DNA from: Candidatus Sphingobacterium stercoripullorum | GTDB taxonomy: Bacteria; Bacteroidota; Bacteroidia; Sphingobacteriales; Sphingobacteriaceae | Assembly (NCBI GenBank): GCA_019114715.1 | Contig: DXEZ01000183.1 | Coordinates: 1 to 8,393 of the forward strand | Length of the DNA: 8,393 nucleotides | Direction of reading: 5' to 3' | Part shown: positions 1 to 7,041 of the stretch, in pieces | Layout: every line of letters begins with the position of its first letter | Position numbering within the stretch: the first letter of the stretch is position 1 | Translations under genes and position numbers: made by a program | The notes under the pieces: generated by a model | What the model was told of the DNA's origin: nothing | The model's input: only the letters and a program-made list of their open reading frames with translations | Database searches by the model: none

Positions 1-2
1 CT

Positions 3-515
3 TATTATACGATGGAAAAGTTCGCTTGGGACGAGAGGATGGTAGGTATATCTTTGGGCTTTATCGGCGTGCTACTTCTAATTGTTCAAGCGGGATTGCT
101 GCGGCTGATCATCCCTAGGCTGGGGGCCCTAAGGACCATTCTTCTGGGAATCACTGCCCTTTGCTTTGCTTTTCCAATTATAGGATTTGCGGGGCAGTCC
201 TGGGTGCTGTTTTTGGCCAGTATCCCCTACGTATTTGGAGGAATAGCTAGCCCCACGCTGCAAAGCGAGGTATCTAACCACACGCCCATTAGTGAGCAGG
301 GACAACTCCAAGGAGGGGTGGCGAGTATTATAAGCCTGACCTCCATTATTGGCCCTCCAATGATGAGTAGCCTTTTTGCACACTTCACTAAAGTGGGCGC
401 CGCAGTTTATTTCCCTGGCGCACCGTTTTTACTAGCTAGTAGCCTAGCAGTCCTAGCACTAATTGTAGTATTCTTTTACTTTAAAGCGAGCAATAAAACA
501 GCAAATGCCTCTTAG
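3..515 (+). CDS. TetA-like MFS drug:H+ antiporter, C-terminal half (5' end outside window)
   Basis: This is the C-terminal part of an inner-membrane major facilitator transporter of the DHA1/tetracycline-resistance (TCR) type, which exports small hydrophobic molecules in exchange for protons. The frame stays open to the left edge (Tyr-Tyr-Thr before the first visible Met), so the ATG at position 12 is internal rather than the start. From the Met at 12, about five or six hydrophobic segments are visible, near residues 10-38, 42-62, 65-88, 98-122 and 137-158. They match TM7 to TM12 of a 12-helix protein. The segment EQGQLQGGVASIISLTSIIG followed by PP is the characteristic TM10-11 region of TetA-like proteins. 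The protein ends in a short polar tail. It converges on ispF with a 78-nt spacer and no clear terminator. The family assignment is good; the substrate cannot be told, and tetracycline resistance should not be assumed. Confidence 0.85.
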   Translation, partial: YYTMEKFAWDERMVGISLGFIGVLLLIVQAGLLRLIIPRLGALRTILLGITALCFAFPIIGFAGQSWVLFLASIPYVFGGIASPTLQSEVSNHTPISEQGQLQGGVASIISLTSIIGPPMMSSLFAHFTKVGAAVYFPGAPFLLASSLAVLALIVVFFYFKASNKTANAS

Positions 516-593
516 TGGATGGCTAAAAGGCATGGCATATTCTAAAAAAATATTATGAGCTTACTAATTAAGGATTACTAGGATTTCCAGTTT

Positions 594-1088
594 TCATCCC
601 TCCAGCTTATTGTCCTTTTGAATTAGACATACCGCAAAAGCTGTCACCCCCTCTTCCCTACCTACAAACCCCATAGTTTCGCTCGTAGTGGCTTTTATGG
701 ACACGTCCTCTACTTCTAATTTGCAGGCCTTGGCAATTTTCTCTTTCATAGCTGGAATAAAGGGCTTTATTTTTGGAGCTTCCAAACATAGCGAGGCATC
801 GATATTTCCTATTTGCCACCCTTTTTCAGTAAGCAGCTCCCTAACATGCTCTAAAAGCACTAAAGAGTTTACCCCTTTCCACTTAGGGTCGGTATTTGGA
901 AAATGATACCCTATATCTTCTAAATTTGCTGCTCCTAATAATGCATCACAAATAGCATGGGTAAGCACATCTGCATCCGAATGACCAAATGCACCAGCGT
1001 GGTGCTCTAGATCTACTCCACCTACAATGAAGGGATGTCCTTCAGCTATTTGATGGACATCATAACCAAAACCTACTTTAATTTTCAT
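594..1088 (-). CDS. ispF: 2-C-methyl-D-erythritol 2,4-cyclodiphosphate synthase
   Basis: IspF cyclises 4-diphosphocytidyl-2-C-methyl-D-erythritol 2-phosphate to MEcPP with loss of CMP, the fifth step of the MEP isoprenoid pathway in the cytoplasm. At 164 residues it has the usual full length of this homotrimeric enzyme. The divalent metal site is visible as D10-V-H12 plus H44. The substrate loop DIGYHFPNTD lies at 58-67. The LEAPK nucleotide-binding segment is at 102-106 and the TTSE catalytic segment at 134-137, with GFVGREEG at 140-147. The start is clear: MKIKVGFGYDVH matches the family N-terminus with no upstream extension. N65 stands where E. coli IspF has Asp63, a mild substitution in the active-site loop. 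The gene lies 128 nt downstream of hppA but is separated from it by a hairpin terminator, and it has its own -7 box immediately before the ATG, so it is probably transcribed independently. Confidence 0.97.
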   Translation of the reverse strand: MKIKVGFGYDVHQIAEGHPFIVGGVDLEHHAGAFGHSDADVLTHAICDALLGAANLEDIGYHFPNTDPKWKGVNSLVLLEHVRELLTEKGWQIGNIDASLCLEAPKIKPFIPAMKEKIAKACKLEVEDVSIKATTSETMGFVGREEGVTAFAVCLIQKDNKLEG

Positions 1089-1092
1089 AAGC

Positions 1093-1100
1093 CAAAATTA
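1093..1100 (-). promoter_or_regulatory. Bacteroidota -7 promoter box for ispF
   Basis: Read on the minus strand the site is TAATTTTG, a full match to the Bacteroidota sigma-A -7 consensus TAnnTTTG. It ends only 4 nt before the ispF ATG (GCTT lies between), so transcription would start at or beside the start codon. A TTG that could serve as the -33 element sits 15 nt upstream (1116-1118), slightly closer than the usual spacing. The region is AT-rich, so a chance match is possible. Confidence 0.5.
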
Positions 1101-1156
1101 ATAATTAATTACCAGCAATGAAAGCTATTGCCTCAGGTCTAAAGTACCCTAACAAC

Positions 1157-1190
1157 AAATAGCTGCTAAGAGGGACCTCAGCAGCTATTT
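1157..1190 (-). terminator. Hairpin terminator after hppA
   Basis: A perfect 11-bp inverted repeat, AAATAGCTGCT (1157-1167) with AGCAGCTATTT (1180-1190), can be extended inward by GAG/CTC pairs across an AA bulge, leaving a small GGAC loop. On the minus strand it begins 27 nt past the hppA stop codon and is followed by a T-rich but interrupted tail (TATTTGTTGTT). Its place between hppA and ispF fits a rho-independent terminator of hppA. On the plus strand the tail is A/C-rich, so it would not terminate efficiently in that direction. Confidence 0.7.
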
Positions 1191-1216
1191 AAACAACAAC
1201 CTAGGCAGATGATCTA

Positions 1217-3469
1217 TTATTTACTTTCTTCTTTTAAGCTCACTTCTTGATGGTTTATCACAACAACTTCTTGCTGCGCTTTAGTGTCTTCTACTGCAGT
1301 CTGCTCATTGAGTAATTTCTCTCCTAAAATCGGAGCAATTACTAGCCCGACCAAGCAGGTGAGTTTTATTAAAATATTCATCGATGGCCCCGAAGTATCC
1401 TTGAAGGGATCACCAACGGTGTCTCCCGTTACCGCAGCCTTATGCGACTCGGAACCTTTGTACATCATCTCTCCATCTATCTCTACGCCTGCTTCGAAGG
1501 ACTTCTTAGCGTTATCCCAAGCTCCACCCGCATTGTTCTGAAAGATAGCCCACATCACGCCCGATACAGTCACACCTGCCATATACGCTCCCAGAGACTC
1601 AGCCCCCATAATAAAGCCTACTAGTAAAGGCGTAATAATCGCCATGGCACCAGGAAGCAGCATTTCTCTTAGCGCCGCTTGCGTGGATATATCTACGCAT
1701 CGCTTGTAATCGGGCTTTGCAGTTCCCTCTAAGATTCCTGGAATTTCCCGGAATTGCCTCCGCACCTCATTGACCATTTGCATGGCTGCCTTACCTACAG
1801 ATTGCATGGCTAATGCAGAGAACACTACCGGTACCATTCCACCTATAAACAAGGCAGCTAGGACATCGGCCTTAAAAATGTTAATCCCATCGATTCCCGT
1901 AAAGGTAACATAGGCGGCAAATAAAGCTAGTGCAGTAAGTGCAGCTGAAGCAATAGCAAAGCCTTTACCAACTGCTGCTGTAGTGTTTCCTACAGAATCG
2001 AGTATATCAGTGCGCTCGCGTACTTCATCAGGTAGGCCACTCATTTCTGCAACACCTCCGGCGTTATCGGCAATAGGTCCAAAGGCATCGATTGCCAACT
2101 GCATAGCGGTAGTAGCCATCATGGCTGAGGCCGCAATCGCTACCCCATAGAAACCTGCTAAGGTGTACGATCCCCAAATCGCTGCAGCAAACAAAAGCAC
2201 CGAGCTAAATGTTGATAGCATCCCTATAGAAAGTCCAGCAATAATGTTTGTCGCGGCTCCAGTCGAGGAGTTCTTAATGATCCTCATTACCGGCTTATTA
2301 CCTGTTCCGGTATAATATTCAGTGATATAAGAAATTATTCCTCCTACAGCCAACCCAACGATCGTTGCATAGAACACCCTGCTACTATCAATCACCTGAT
2401 AACCTTGTGCAAAGAACTTCATATTGAGCTGCTCTGGTAACATATAAGGTATTAAAAAGAAGCTAGCCACAATGGTTAATACAATCGCCGTCCAGTTCCC
2501 TTTATTTAAAGCTTTTTGTACTTTCTGCTCAGTAGCGTCATTGTTGGTTATGCGCACTAAAAAAGATCCGATAATCGAGGAGATGATACCCACGCCTGCT
2601 ATTACTAGTGGCAATAGTATAGGCCCTAAGCCATTAAAAGCATCGGTATATACCTGACCACTAGCCTCTGAAATATCTTTTATAATGTAGTTTCCTAGCA
2701 CCATGGATGCTAAGACCGTCGCCACGTAGGATCCAAATAAGTCTGCTCCCATACCAGCTACATCACCCACATTATCCCCCACGTTATCGGCTATGGTTGC
2801 TGGGTTCCTAGGGTCATCCTCAGGAATACCTGCTTCCACCTTCCCCACCAAATCGGCTCCCACGTCAGCCGCCTTGGTATAAATACCACCACCTACACGT
2901 GCAAATAAGGCGATGCATTCAGCTCCCAAGGAGAATCCTGCCAGCGCTTCGAGCACAACGGTCATTTCTTGATAAAAATCCCCTCTACCGGTAATAAATT
3001 GTCCAACAAAAAAGATAAAAAATAAGCTAAGGCCCAATACCGCTAATCCGGCTACCCCTAGGCCCATAACTGTTCCCCCAGAAAAAGAAACCTTCAATGC
3101 CTTCGGAAGACTTGTTTTAGCGGCTTCGGCGGTCCGCACATTGGCCGCGGTGGCGATGCGCATACCTATGTTCCCTGCAAAAGCAGAGAATACAGCTCCA
3201 AATACAAATGCAATGACTATCATCCAGTGGGTGGTATCCACTATTTGAGAGACAAAATACAATGCTGCAGCTGCAACGACAACAAAAATCAATAAAATTC
3301 TATACTCCGCATTCAAGAACGCTAGAGCACCTTCTTGGATACTTTTAGAGATGCTTTGCATGCGCTCATCCCCGGTTGGTTGCTTTTTAATCCAAGAGGA
3401 TTTCACAGCCATATACAACAAGCCTACCAAGGCTAATACGGCTGGTAAATAGATTATCATCTTTTCCAT
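1217..3469 (-). CDS. hppA: K+-dependent membrane-bound ion-pumping pyrophosphatase
   Basis: This integral inner-membrane enzyme hydrolyses cytoplasmic pyrophosphate and pumps H+ (or Na+) outward. Its 750 residues and about 16 hydrophobic helices are typical. The catalytic acidic segments are present: GGGIYTKAADVGADLVGKVE at 193-212, DDPRNPATIADNVGDNVGD at 218-236, DNAGGVAEM at 468-476, NNAGGAWDNAKK at 645-656 and GDTVGDPFKDTSGPS at 682-696. GNTTAAVGKGF at 494-504 has Ala498 and Gly501 where K+-independent enzymes have Lys and Thr, so the enzyme should need K+. Gly246 replaces the TM6 Glu of typical Na+ pumps, and E184 in TM5 (LGAEC) resembles the H+-pumping Flavobacterium type; this ion prediction is inference. 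A charged tail of about 30 residues follows the last helix. The start MEKMII is followed directly by TM1. The gene stands alone, 122 nt after recQ, with a hairpin terminator downstream. Confidence 0.97.
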   Translation of the reverse strand: MEKMIIYLPAVLALVGLLYMAVKSSWIKKQPTGDERMQSISKSIQEGALAFLNAEYRILLIFVVVAAAALYFVSQIVDTTHWMIVIAFVFGAVFSAFAGNIGMRIATAANVRTAEAAKTSLPKALKVSFSGGTVMGLGVAGLAVLGLSLFFIFFVGQFITGRGDFYQEMTVVLEALAGFSLGAECIALFARVGGGIYTKAADVGADLVGKVEAGIPEDDPRNPATIADNVGDNVGDVAGMGADLFGSYVATVLASMVLGNYIIKDISEASGQVYTDAFNGLGPILLPLVIAGVGIISSIIGSFLVRITNNDATEQKVQKALNKGNWTAIVLTIVASFFLIPYMLPEQLNMKFFAQGYQVIDSSRVFYATIVGLAVGGIISYITEYYTGTGNKPVMRIIKNSSTGAATNIIAGLSIGMLSTFSSVLLFAAAIWGSYTLAGFYGVAIAASAMMATTAMQLAIDAFGPIADNAGGVAEMSGLPDEVRERTDILDSVGNTTAAVGKGFAIASAALTALALFAAYVTFTGIDGINIFKADVLAALFIGGMVPVVFSALAMQSVGKAAMQMVNEVRRQFREIPGILEGTAKPDYKRCVDISTQAALREMLLPGAMAIITPLLVGFIMGAESLGAYMAGVTVSGVMWAIFQNNAGGAWDNAKKSFEAGVEIDGEMMYKGSESHKAAVTGDTVGDPFKDTSGPSMNILIKLTCLVGLVIAPILGEKLLNEQTAVEDTKAQQEVVVINHQEVSLKEESK

Positions 3470-3591
3470 AAACTCTGATTAATTTAGATTTACATTCTTT
3501 AAAGCTATTAAAAAAAGAATAGATTAAAAAGTGGAAAAGAAAATATTTAATTTCGTGAATCAATTACTTCACAGATAATTGCAATCGATTT

Positions 3592-5322
3592 TTAAGAATT
3601 CGCTGAATTTTGCTCCTGCTTTCGAATCCTACATAAATCGCAATTTCCGCAGTCCTGGGTAAGCCGCTCTCCGAAATAATTCAAGAGCGCTTTTACCCTA
3701 CATTGCTTTTCATTAAGATAATCAAAAACAGCACGCAGCTGGGCCTCTTTCTGCTCCTTGCGCCTTTTTTCGGAAGCTCCATCTAAATGCAAAAGATCGG
3801 TGTGTATTCTATCCTGCAAAAAAACAACGGTGGGCATACTCGAAGCGGGGATATAATCCAGAACTTCTAGACGGTGGAGCTCATGAAGTCTCTTTTGAAT
3901 CTCCCTCGGCTCAACCCCTAGTTGCTTAGCCAACATTTTCTCATGCACCACACTATAATGATCGAACACTCCTCCCTCGGCACGTAAAAGTAGCTTAATT
4001 AAGGGGTCGTACAATTTATGAGCGACTTGAAAGCTGTAGAGCTCATTGTAATCGATCTCAATACGTACCCTGGAAGGTACAAATACTGCATCGCTGATCT
4101 GAAGCAGGGCCTCTCTTTCTAAAACTTTAAGCGAATGGTAGGCCTCCAAAGGATCTATACGGTATTTTTTTGAAAAATCTCTGATATCAAAATCAAAGCT
4201 CATCAGCGCACCCGACTCGTATGCAATTTGGTAATAGCTACCTAAAAAATGATAGACCTTCTTGACGAGGTCGATCGCTGGAAATTGTTTTTCGAAGTTG
4301 TCCTTTAACAGCTCCACATCCTTATCATTATACAACGTCACGGAATAGGCCTTATTCCCGTCTCTCCCAGCCCTTCCAGCTTGTTGGTAGTAGGTTTCGA
4401 GTGAATCGGGGATATACAGATGCACTACGGCTCTAACCGATGCTTTATCGATACCCATGCCAAAAGCATTGGTAGCCACCATCACGCGTATCTCTGAGCG
4501 CATCCACTGCTCGAAAAACTGATCTTTCTCCTTCTGGCTGACCCCTGCGTGATAGTAACCTGCAGATATGCCGTGCTGCAGAATAAATAGGGCTACCTCT
4601 TGGGCTTCCCTCCTACTGCCTACATAAACGATGCAGGTGCCTTTAGCCCACTCTAAAACGCGTATCAAGCGACTCATCTTATCGCCTTCCTTCAGAGTCA
4701 TAAAAGCGATGTTTTCGCGAGCAAAACTAGCCTTAAGTACGTGTTTGGTAGTGAAGTTTAGCTTATCTTGGATATCATCGGCTACACGATCAGTGGCCGA
4801 TGCTGTTAGAGCGATTACCGTAGCATGCGGGTGCATGTCTCTTAGCTCCGTTATATTGAGATAGGAAGGACGGAAATCATAACCCCATTCTGAAATACAG
4901 TGTGCCTCATCTACCGCAATAATCCGTACATTCATATGGGCAATTTTCTCTCTAGCCCAAGGGGATTGCAAGCGCTCTGGCGAAAGGTATAGAAACTTAA
5001 TATTTCCGTATAGGCAATTATCTAAAGCTATATCGACCTCCCTTTTACTCATCCCCGAGTGAAGGACTTCTACTGGAATCTTCTTTTTCTTTAAACTGCT
5101 AACCTGATCTTGCATTAGAGCAATCAGTGGAGAGACTACTATGCATACGCCCTCCATTTGTAGCGCAGGCACCTGAAAACACACAGACTTGCCACCACCG
5201 GTCGGGAGTAAAGCGAGTGTATCTTGCTTCTTTAAAACAGAATCAATGATCTCCTTTTGCAGGGGACGAAAAGAATCATACCCCCAGAACTCCTTTAAAA
5301 CACCTAGACTCTTGTCCTGCAT
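3592..5322 (-). CDS. recQ: RecQ-family ATP-dependent DNA helicase, short form
   Basis: This is an SF2 3'-5' DNA helicase likely to act in recombination and replication-fork repair. The 576 residues carry all RecQ motifs: motif 0 FRPLQ (18-22), Walker A TGGGKS (41-46), DEAH (138-141) followed by the aromatic-rich loop HCISEWGYDFRPSY (141-154), motif III TASA (173-176), motif V ATNAFGMGIDK (283-293) and the arginine-finger motif QQAGRAGRDG (313-322). After RecA lobe 2 comes a region of about 190 residues with winged-helix-like character (about 375-510), then a charged helix. Only then comes a Cys4 zinc cluster, C541, C558, C561 and C564, close to the C-terminus. Canonical RecQ has zinc first, then winged helix, then HRDC; HRDC is absent here. 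The protein is one of several RecQ-like forms in Bacteroidota, so the symbol marks the family rather than strict orthology to E. coli RecQ. It is last in the mlaE operon, 28 nt after the methyltransferase. Confidence 0.92.
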   Translation of the reverse strand: MQDKSLGVLKEFWGYDSFRPLQKEIIDSVLKKQDTLALLPTGGGKSVCFQVPALQMEGVCIVVSPLIALMQDQVSSLKKKKIPVEVLHSGMSKREVDIALDNCLYGNIKFLYLSPERLQSPWAREKIAHMNVRIIAVDEAHCISEWGYDFRPSYLNITELRDMHPHATVIALTASATDRVADDIQDKLNFTTKHVLKASFARENIAFMTLKEGDKMSRLIRVLEWAKGTCIVYVGSRREAQEVALFILQHGISAGYYHAGVSQKEKDQFFEQWMRSEIRVMVATNAFGMGIDKASVRAVVHLYIPDSLETYYQQAGRAGRDGNKAYSVTLYNDKDVELLKDNFEKQFPAIDLVKKVYHFLGSYYQIAYESGALMSFDFDIRDFSKKYRIDPLEAYHSLKVLEREALLQISDAVFVPSRVRIEIDYNELYSFQVAHKLYDPLIKLLLRAEGGVFDHYSVVHEKMLAKQLGVEPREIQKRLHELHRLEVLDYIPASSMPTVVFLQDRIHTDLLHLDGASEKRRKEQKEAQLRAVFDYLNEKQCRVKALLNYFGERLTQDCGNCDLCRIRKQEQNSANS

Positions 5323-5350
5323 TGCATCTCTTTTGAATTCCGCCTACTAG

Positions 5351-6253
5351 TTATAGAAGTTTCGAGTTAGAGTAACCCTTTTGAATTCGCACCAATATCC
5401 CTTGATTGAACAGTTTCCCAGTAGAAGACTCTACCATTAAGTTTTTAACATACACTTGCCCATCAAGCGGATATAACTCCTGAACGAGGCTCGCGACCGA
5501 ATCTTTAGTAATCCCGTGAGCATAGACATTTAAAATCAAGAAATGCCTACTGGGATCTAGAATCGTAAAGACAGCTTCCAGCAGTTCGGGAAGCTTGGCC
5601 TCGAGCTTCCACCTCTCTCCTTTAGGGCCGTAACCAAAAGCTGGAGGGTCCATAATTACACCTTGGTAAAGCCTCCCTCTTTTAGCCTCTCTTTTGGCAT
5701 ATTTAAGAGCATCCTCCACAATCCAGCGAATATCGCTTAACTGGGAGAGCTGCTGATTTTCATTGGCCCAGGTTACCACCTGGCGTATAGAATCCACATG
5801 AGTAACACTTGCGCCCGTTGCTCTAGCAGCCAGCGAAGCCGCCCCAGTGTAGGCAAAAAGATTTAAAAACTTCCCAGGTCCCTCTTTATCGCACTGCGAC
5901 AAAGAGTCCATAATATACCGCCAGTTTAACGACTGCTCCGGGAACACACCAACATGCTTAAAAGCAGTCATCGCTAGCTTCAGCTTAAAACTCCTACCAT
6001 TATGCATAAAATGCATAGACCAATCCTTTGGAATCTCTCCTCTTAAAACCTTCCACTTCCCTGAGCTACTGGAATGCTCAATGAACTTCAAATGGGCCAT
6101 CTTCTCCCACTCTCCCCTAGAGAGACTCGGTCTCCCCTTTGCTAGAGGCTCAGGCCGGATGGTCACAACCGTTGAAAACCTCTCAAGCTTCTCTCCATCG
6201 CCAAAATCTATCAGCTCGTAATCTTCCCATCTTGGAACTAAAAAGTCTTCCAT
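5351..6253 (-). CDS. Class I SAM-dependent methyltransferase, RlmI/RlmK-like catalytic domain
   Basis: The 300-residue protein is a Rossmann-fold methyltransferase of the group related to the 23S rRNA methyltransferases RlmI and RlmK (Methyltrans_SAM family). Motif I LNLFAYTGA lies at 130-138, the acidic end of strand 2 at D154 (THVDS), and motif IV MDPPAFGYGPKGE at 201-213, a DPPAFG signature common to base-methylating enzymes of this group. A preceding beta-rich part (about 1-110), ending in FKHVGVFPEQSLNW, matches the lead-in to the SAM site in these enzymes. There is no N-terminal PUA RNA-binding domain. The start overlaps nothing, leaving a single base between its ATG and the mlaF stop, so translation is very probably coupled. 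The target, probably rRNA, is inferred from the family and cannot be named; small-RNA or protein substrates are not excluded. Confidence 0.85.
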   Translation of the reverse strand: MEDFLVPRWEDYELIDFGDGEKLERFSTVVTIRPEPLAKGRPSLSRGEWEKMAHLKFIEHSSSSGKWKVLRGEIPKDWSMHFMHNGRSFKLKLAMTAFKHVGVFPEQSLNWRYIMDSLSQCDKEGPGKFLNLFAYTGAASLAARATGASVTHVDSIRQVVTWANENQQLSQLSDIRWIVEDALKYAKREAKRGRLYQGVIMDPPAFGYGPKGERWKLEAKLPELLEAVFTILDPSRHFLILNVYAHGITKDSVASLVQELYPLDGQVYVKNLMVESSTGKLFNQGILVRIQKGYSNSKLL

Positions 6254-6254
6254 T

Positions 6255-7037
6255 TTAATCGCTTTGTGAATTTCGCCTGTTTTTCTTTTCTATCTCTTTT
6301 GCTGCTTGCATAAGTGGGCTTGCAAAGACAAAGTCATTTAGTGCCTCGGCTTCGCTTTGTAAAATCTCTTTATTTGCGCCTTCCCAATATTTCTCGCCGC
6401 CATATAAAAATAGCACATAGTCTCCAATACCCATAACCGAGTTCATATCGTGGGTAACCACAACTGTCGTACACTTGTACTCATCAGTCAGCTCTTTAAT
6501 GAGCTCATCGATTAATATAGAAGTGGCAGGGTCTAATCCCGAGTTGGGCTCATCGCAAAACAAATATTTTGGGCTCATACTTATGGCACGAGCAATACCG
6601 ACCCTTTTTTTCATTCCTCCGGAGAGCTCACTTGGATAAAGCCTATTGGTATTCTTCAAATTCACGCGGTCCAAGCAAAAGTTCGCGCGATCTCTTTTTT
6701 CAGACATGCTCATATCGGTAAACATATCTAGAGTAAAGATAATATTCTCCTCCACGGTCATCGAGTCAAATAAGGCCGAATTTTGAAAAAGCATACCTAT
6801 ATCCTTGCGGATGGGAATGCGGTGTTCAAAATCCATGGATGTAAAATCCTCTTCATCAAAAAACACTTTCCCTTCATTGGGTTCATGTAAGCCGACCATG
6901 CATTTTAGCAGCGTACTTTTACCCGATCCCGATCCTCCAATGATTAAGCTCACTTTGCCCGGTTCGAAGTCTGCAGAAATACCTTTCAAAACTTCATTCG
7001 ATCCAAAGGACTTATGTATATTTTCTATTTTTATCAT
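6255..7037 (-). CDS. mlaF: MlaF-type ABC transporter ATP-binding protein (phospholipid transport)
   Basis: This cytoplasmic ATPase powers an MlaE-type permease that moves phospholipids between inner and outer membranes to keep outer-membrane lipid asymmetry. At 260 residues it is close to the family length. It has Walker A GGSGSGKST (34-42), a Q-loop at FQNSALF (84-90), the ABC signature LSGGMKKRVGIARAI (138-152), Walker B with catalytic Glu in LFCDEP (159-164), the D-loop SGLDP (166-170) and the switch His196 in VVVTHDMN. The LSGGM signature with following KKRVGIARA and the DEPNSGLDP stretch are typical of MlaF. The gene starts 4 nt after the mlaE stop codon and its own stop is 1 nt before the methyltransferase start, so the genes form one operon. 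No MlaD (MCE domain), MlaB or MlaC gene is seen nearby. The symbol is given by family and context. Confidence 0.93.
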   Translation of the reverse strand: MIKIENIHKSFGSNEVLKGISADFEPGKVSLIIGGSGSGKSTLLKCMVGLHEPNEGKVFFDEEDFTSMDFEHRIPIRKDIGMLFQNSALFDSMTVEENIIFTLDMFTDMSMSEKRDRANFCLDRVNLKNTNRLYPSELSGGMKKRVGIARAISMSPKYLFCDEPNSGLDPATSILIDELIKELTDEYKCTTVVVTHDMNSVMGIGDYVLFLYGGEKYWEGANKEILQSEAEALNDFVFASPLMQAAKEIEKKNRRNSQSD

Positions 7038-7041
7038 TCTT

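Noticed and set aside
12..14. ATG at position 12 as a real start for the transporter
   Set aside because: The frame continues upstream to the edge with residues that fit the family (YYTMEKF), and the visible part is only half of a 12-helix transporter.
129..383. Minus-strand open frame of 84 codons inside the transporter gene
   Set aside because: The plus-strand frame encodes clear membrane helices and TetA-like motifs; the antisense frame has no recognisable features.
516..593. Bidirectional terminator between the transporter and ispF
   Set aside because: Convergent genes make one likely, but no stem longer than a few pairs was found in the 78-nt spacer.
3500..3507. TAGCTTTA on the minus strand as an hppA -7 promoter box
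   Set aside because: It misses the final G of the consensus, and no TTG stands at a suitable -33 distance. hppA surely has a promoter in the 122-nt spacer, but I cannot place it.
3555..3581. Possible terminator after recQ: overlapping inverted repeats GTGAA/TTCAC and CAATTA/TAATTG
   Set aside because: The stems are only 5-6 bp, AT-rich and mutually exclusive, and no T-run follows directly on the minus strand. The arrangement is not better than chance in this AT-rich spacer.
5330..5388. CTTTTGAATTC occurring twice, 48 nt apart, around the recQ-methyltransferase junction
   Set aside because: One copy is in the gap and the other within the methyltransferase coding end; no third clean copy or symmetry supports a functional repeat. 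Probably chance.
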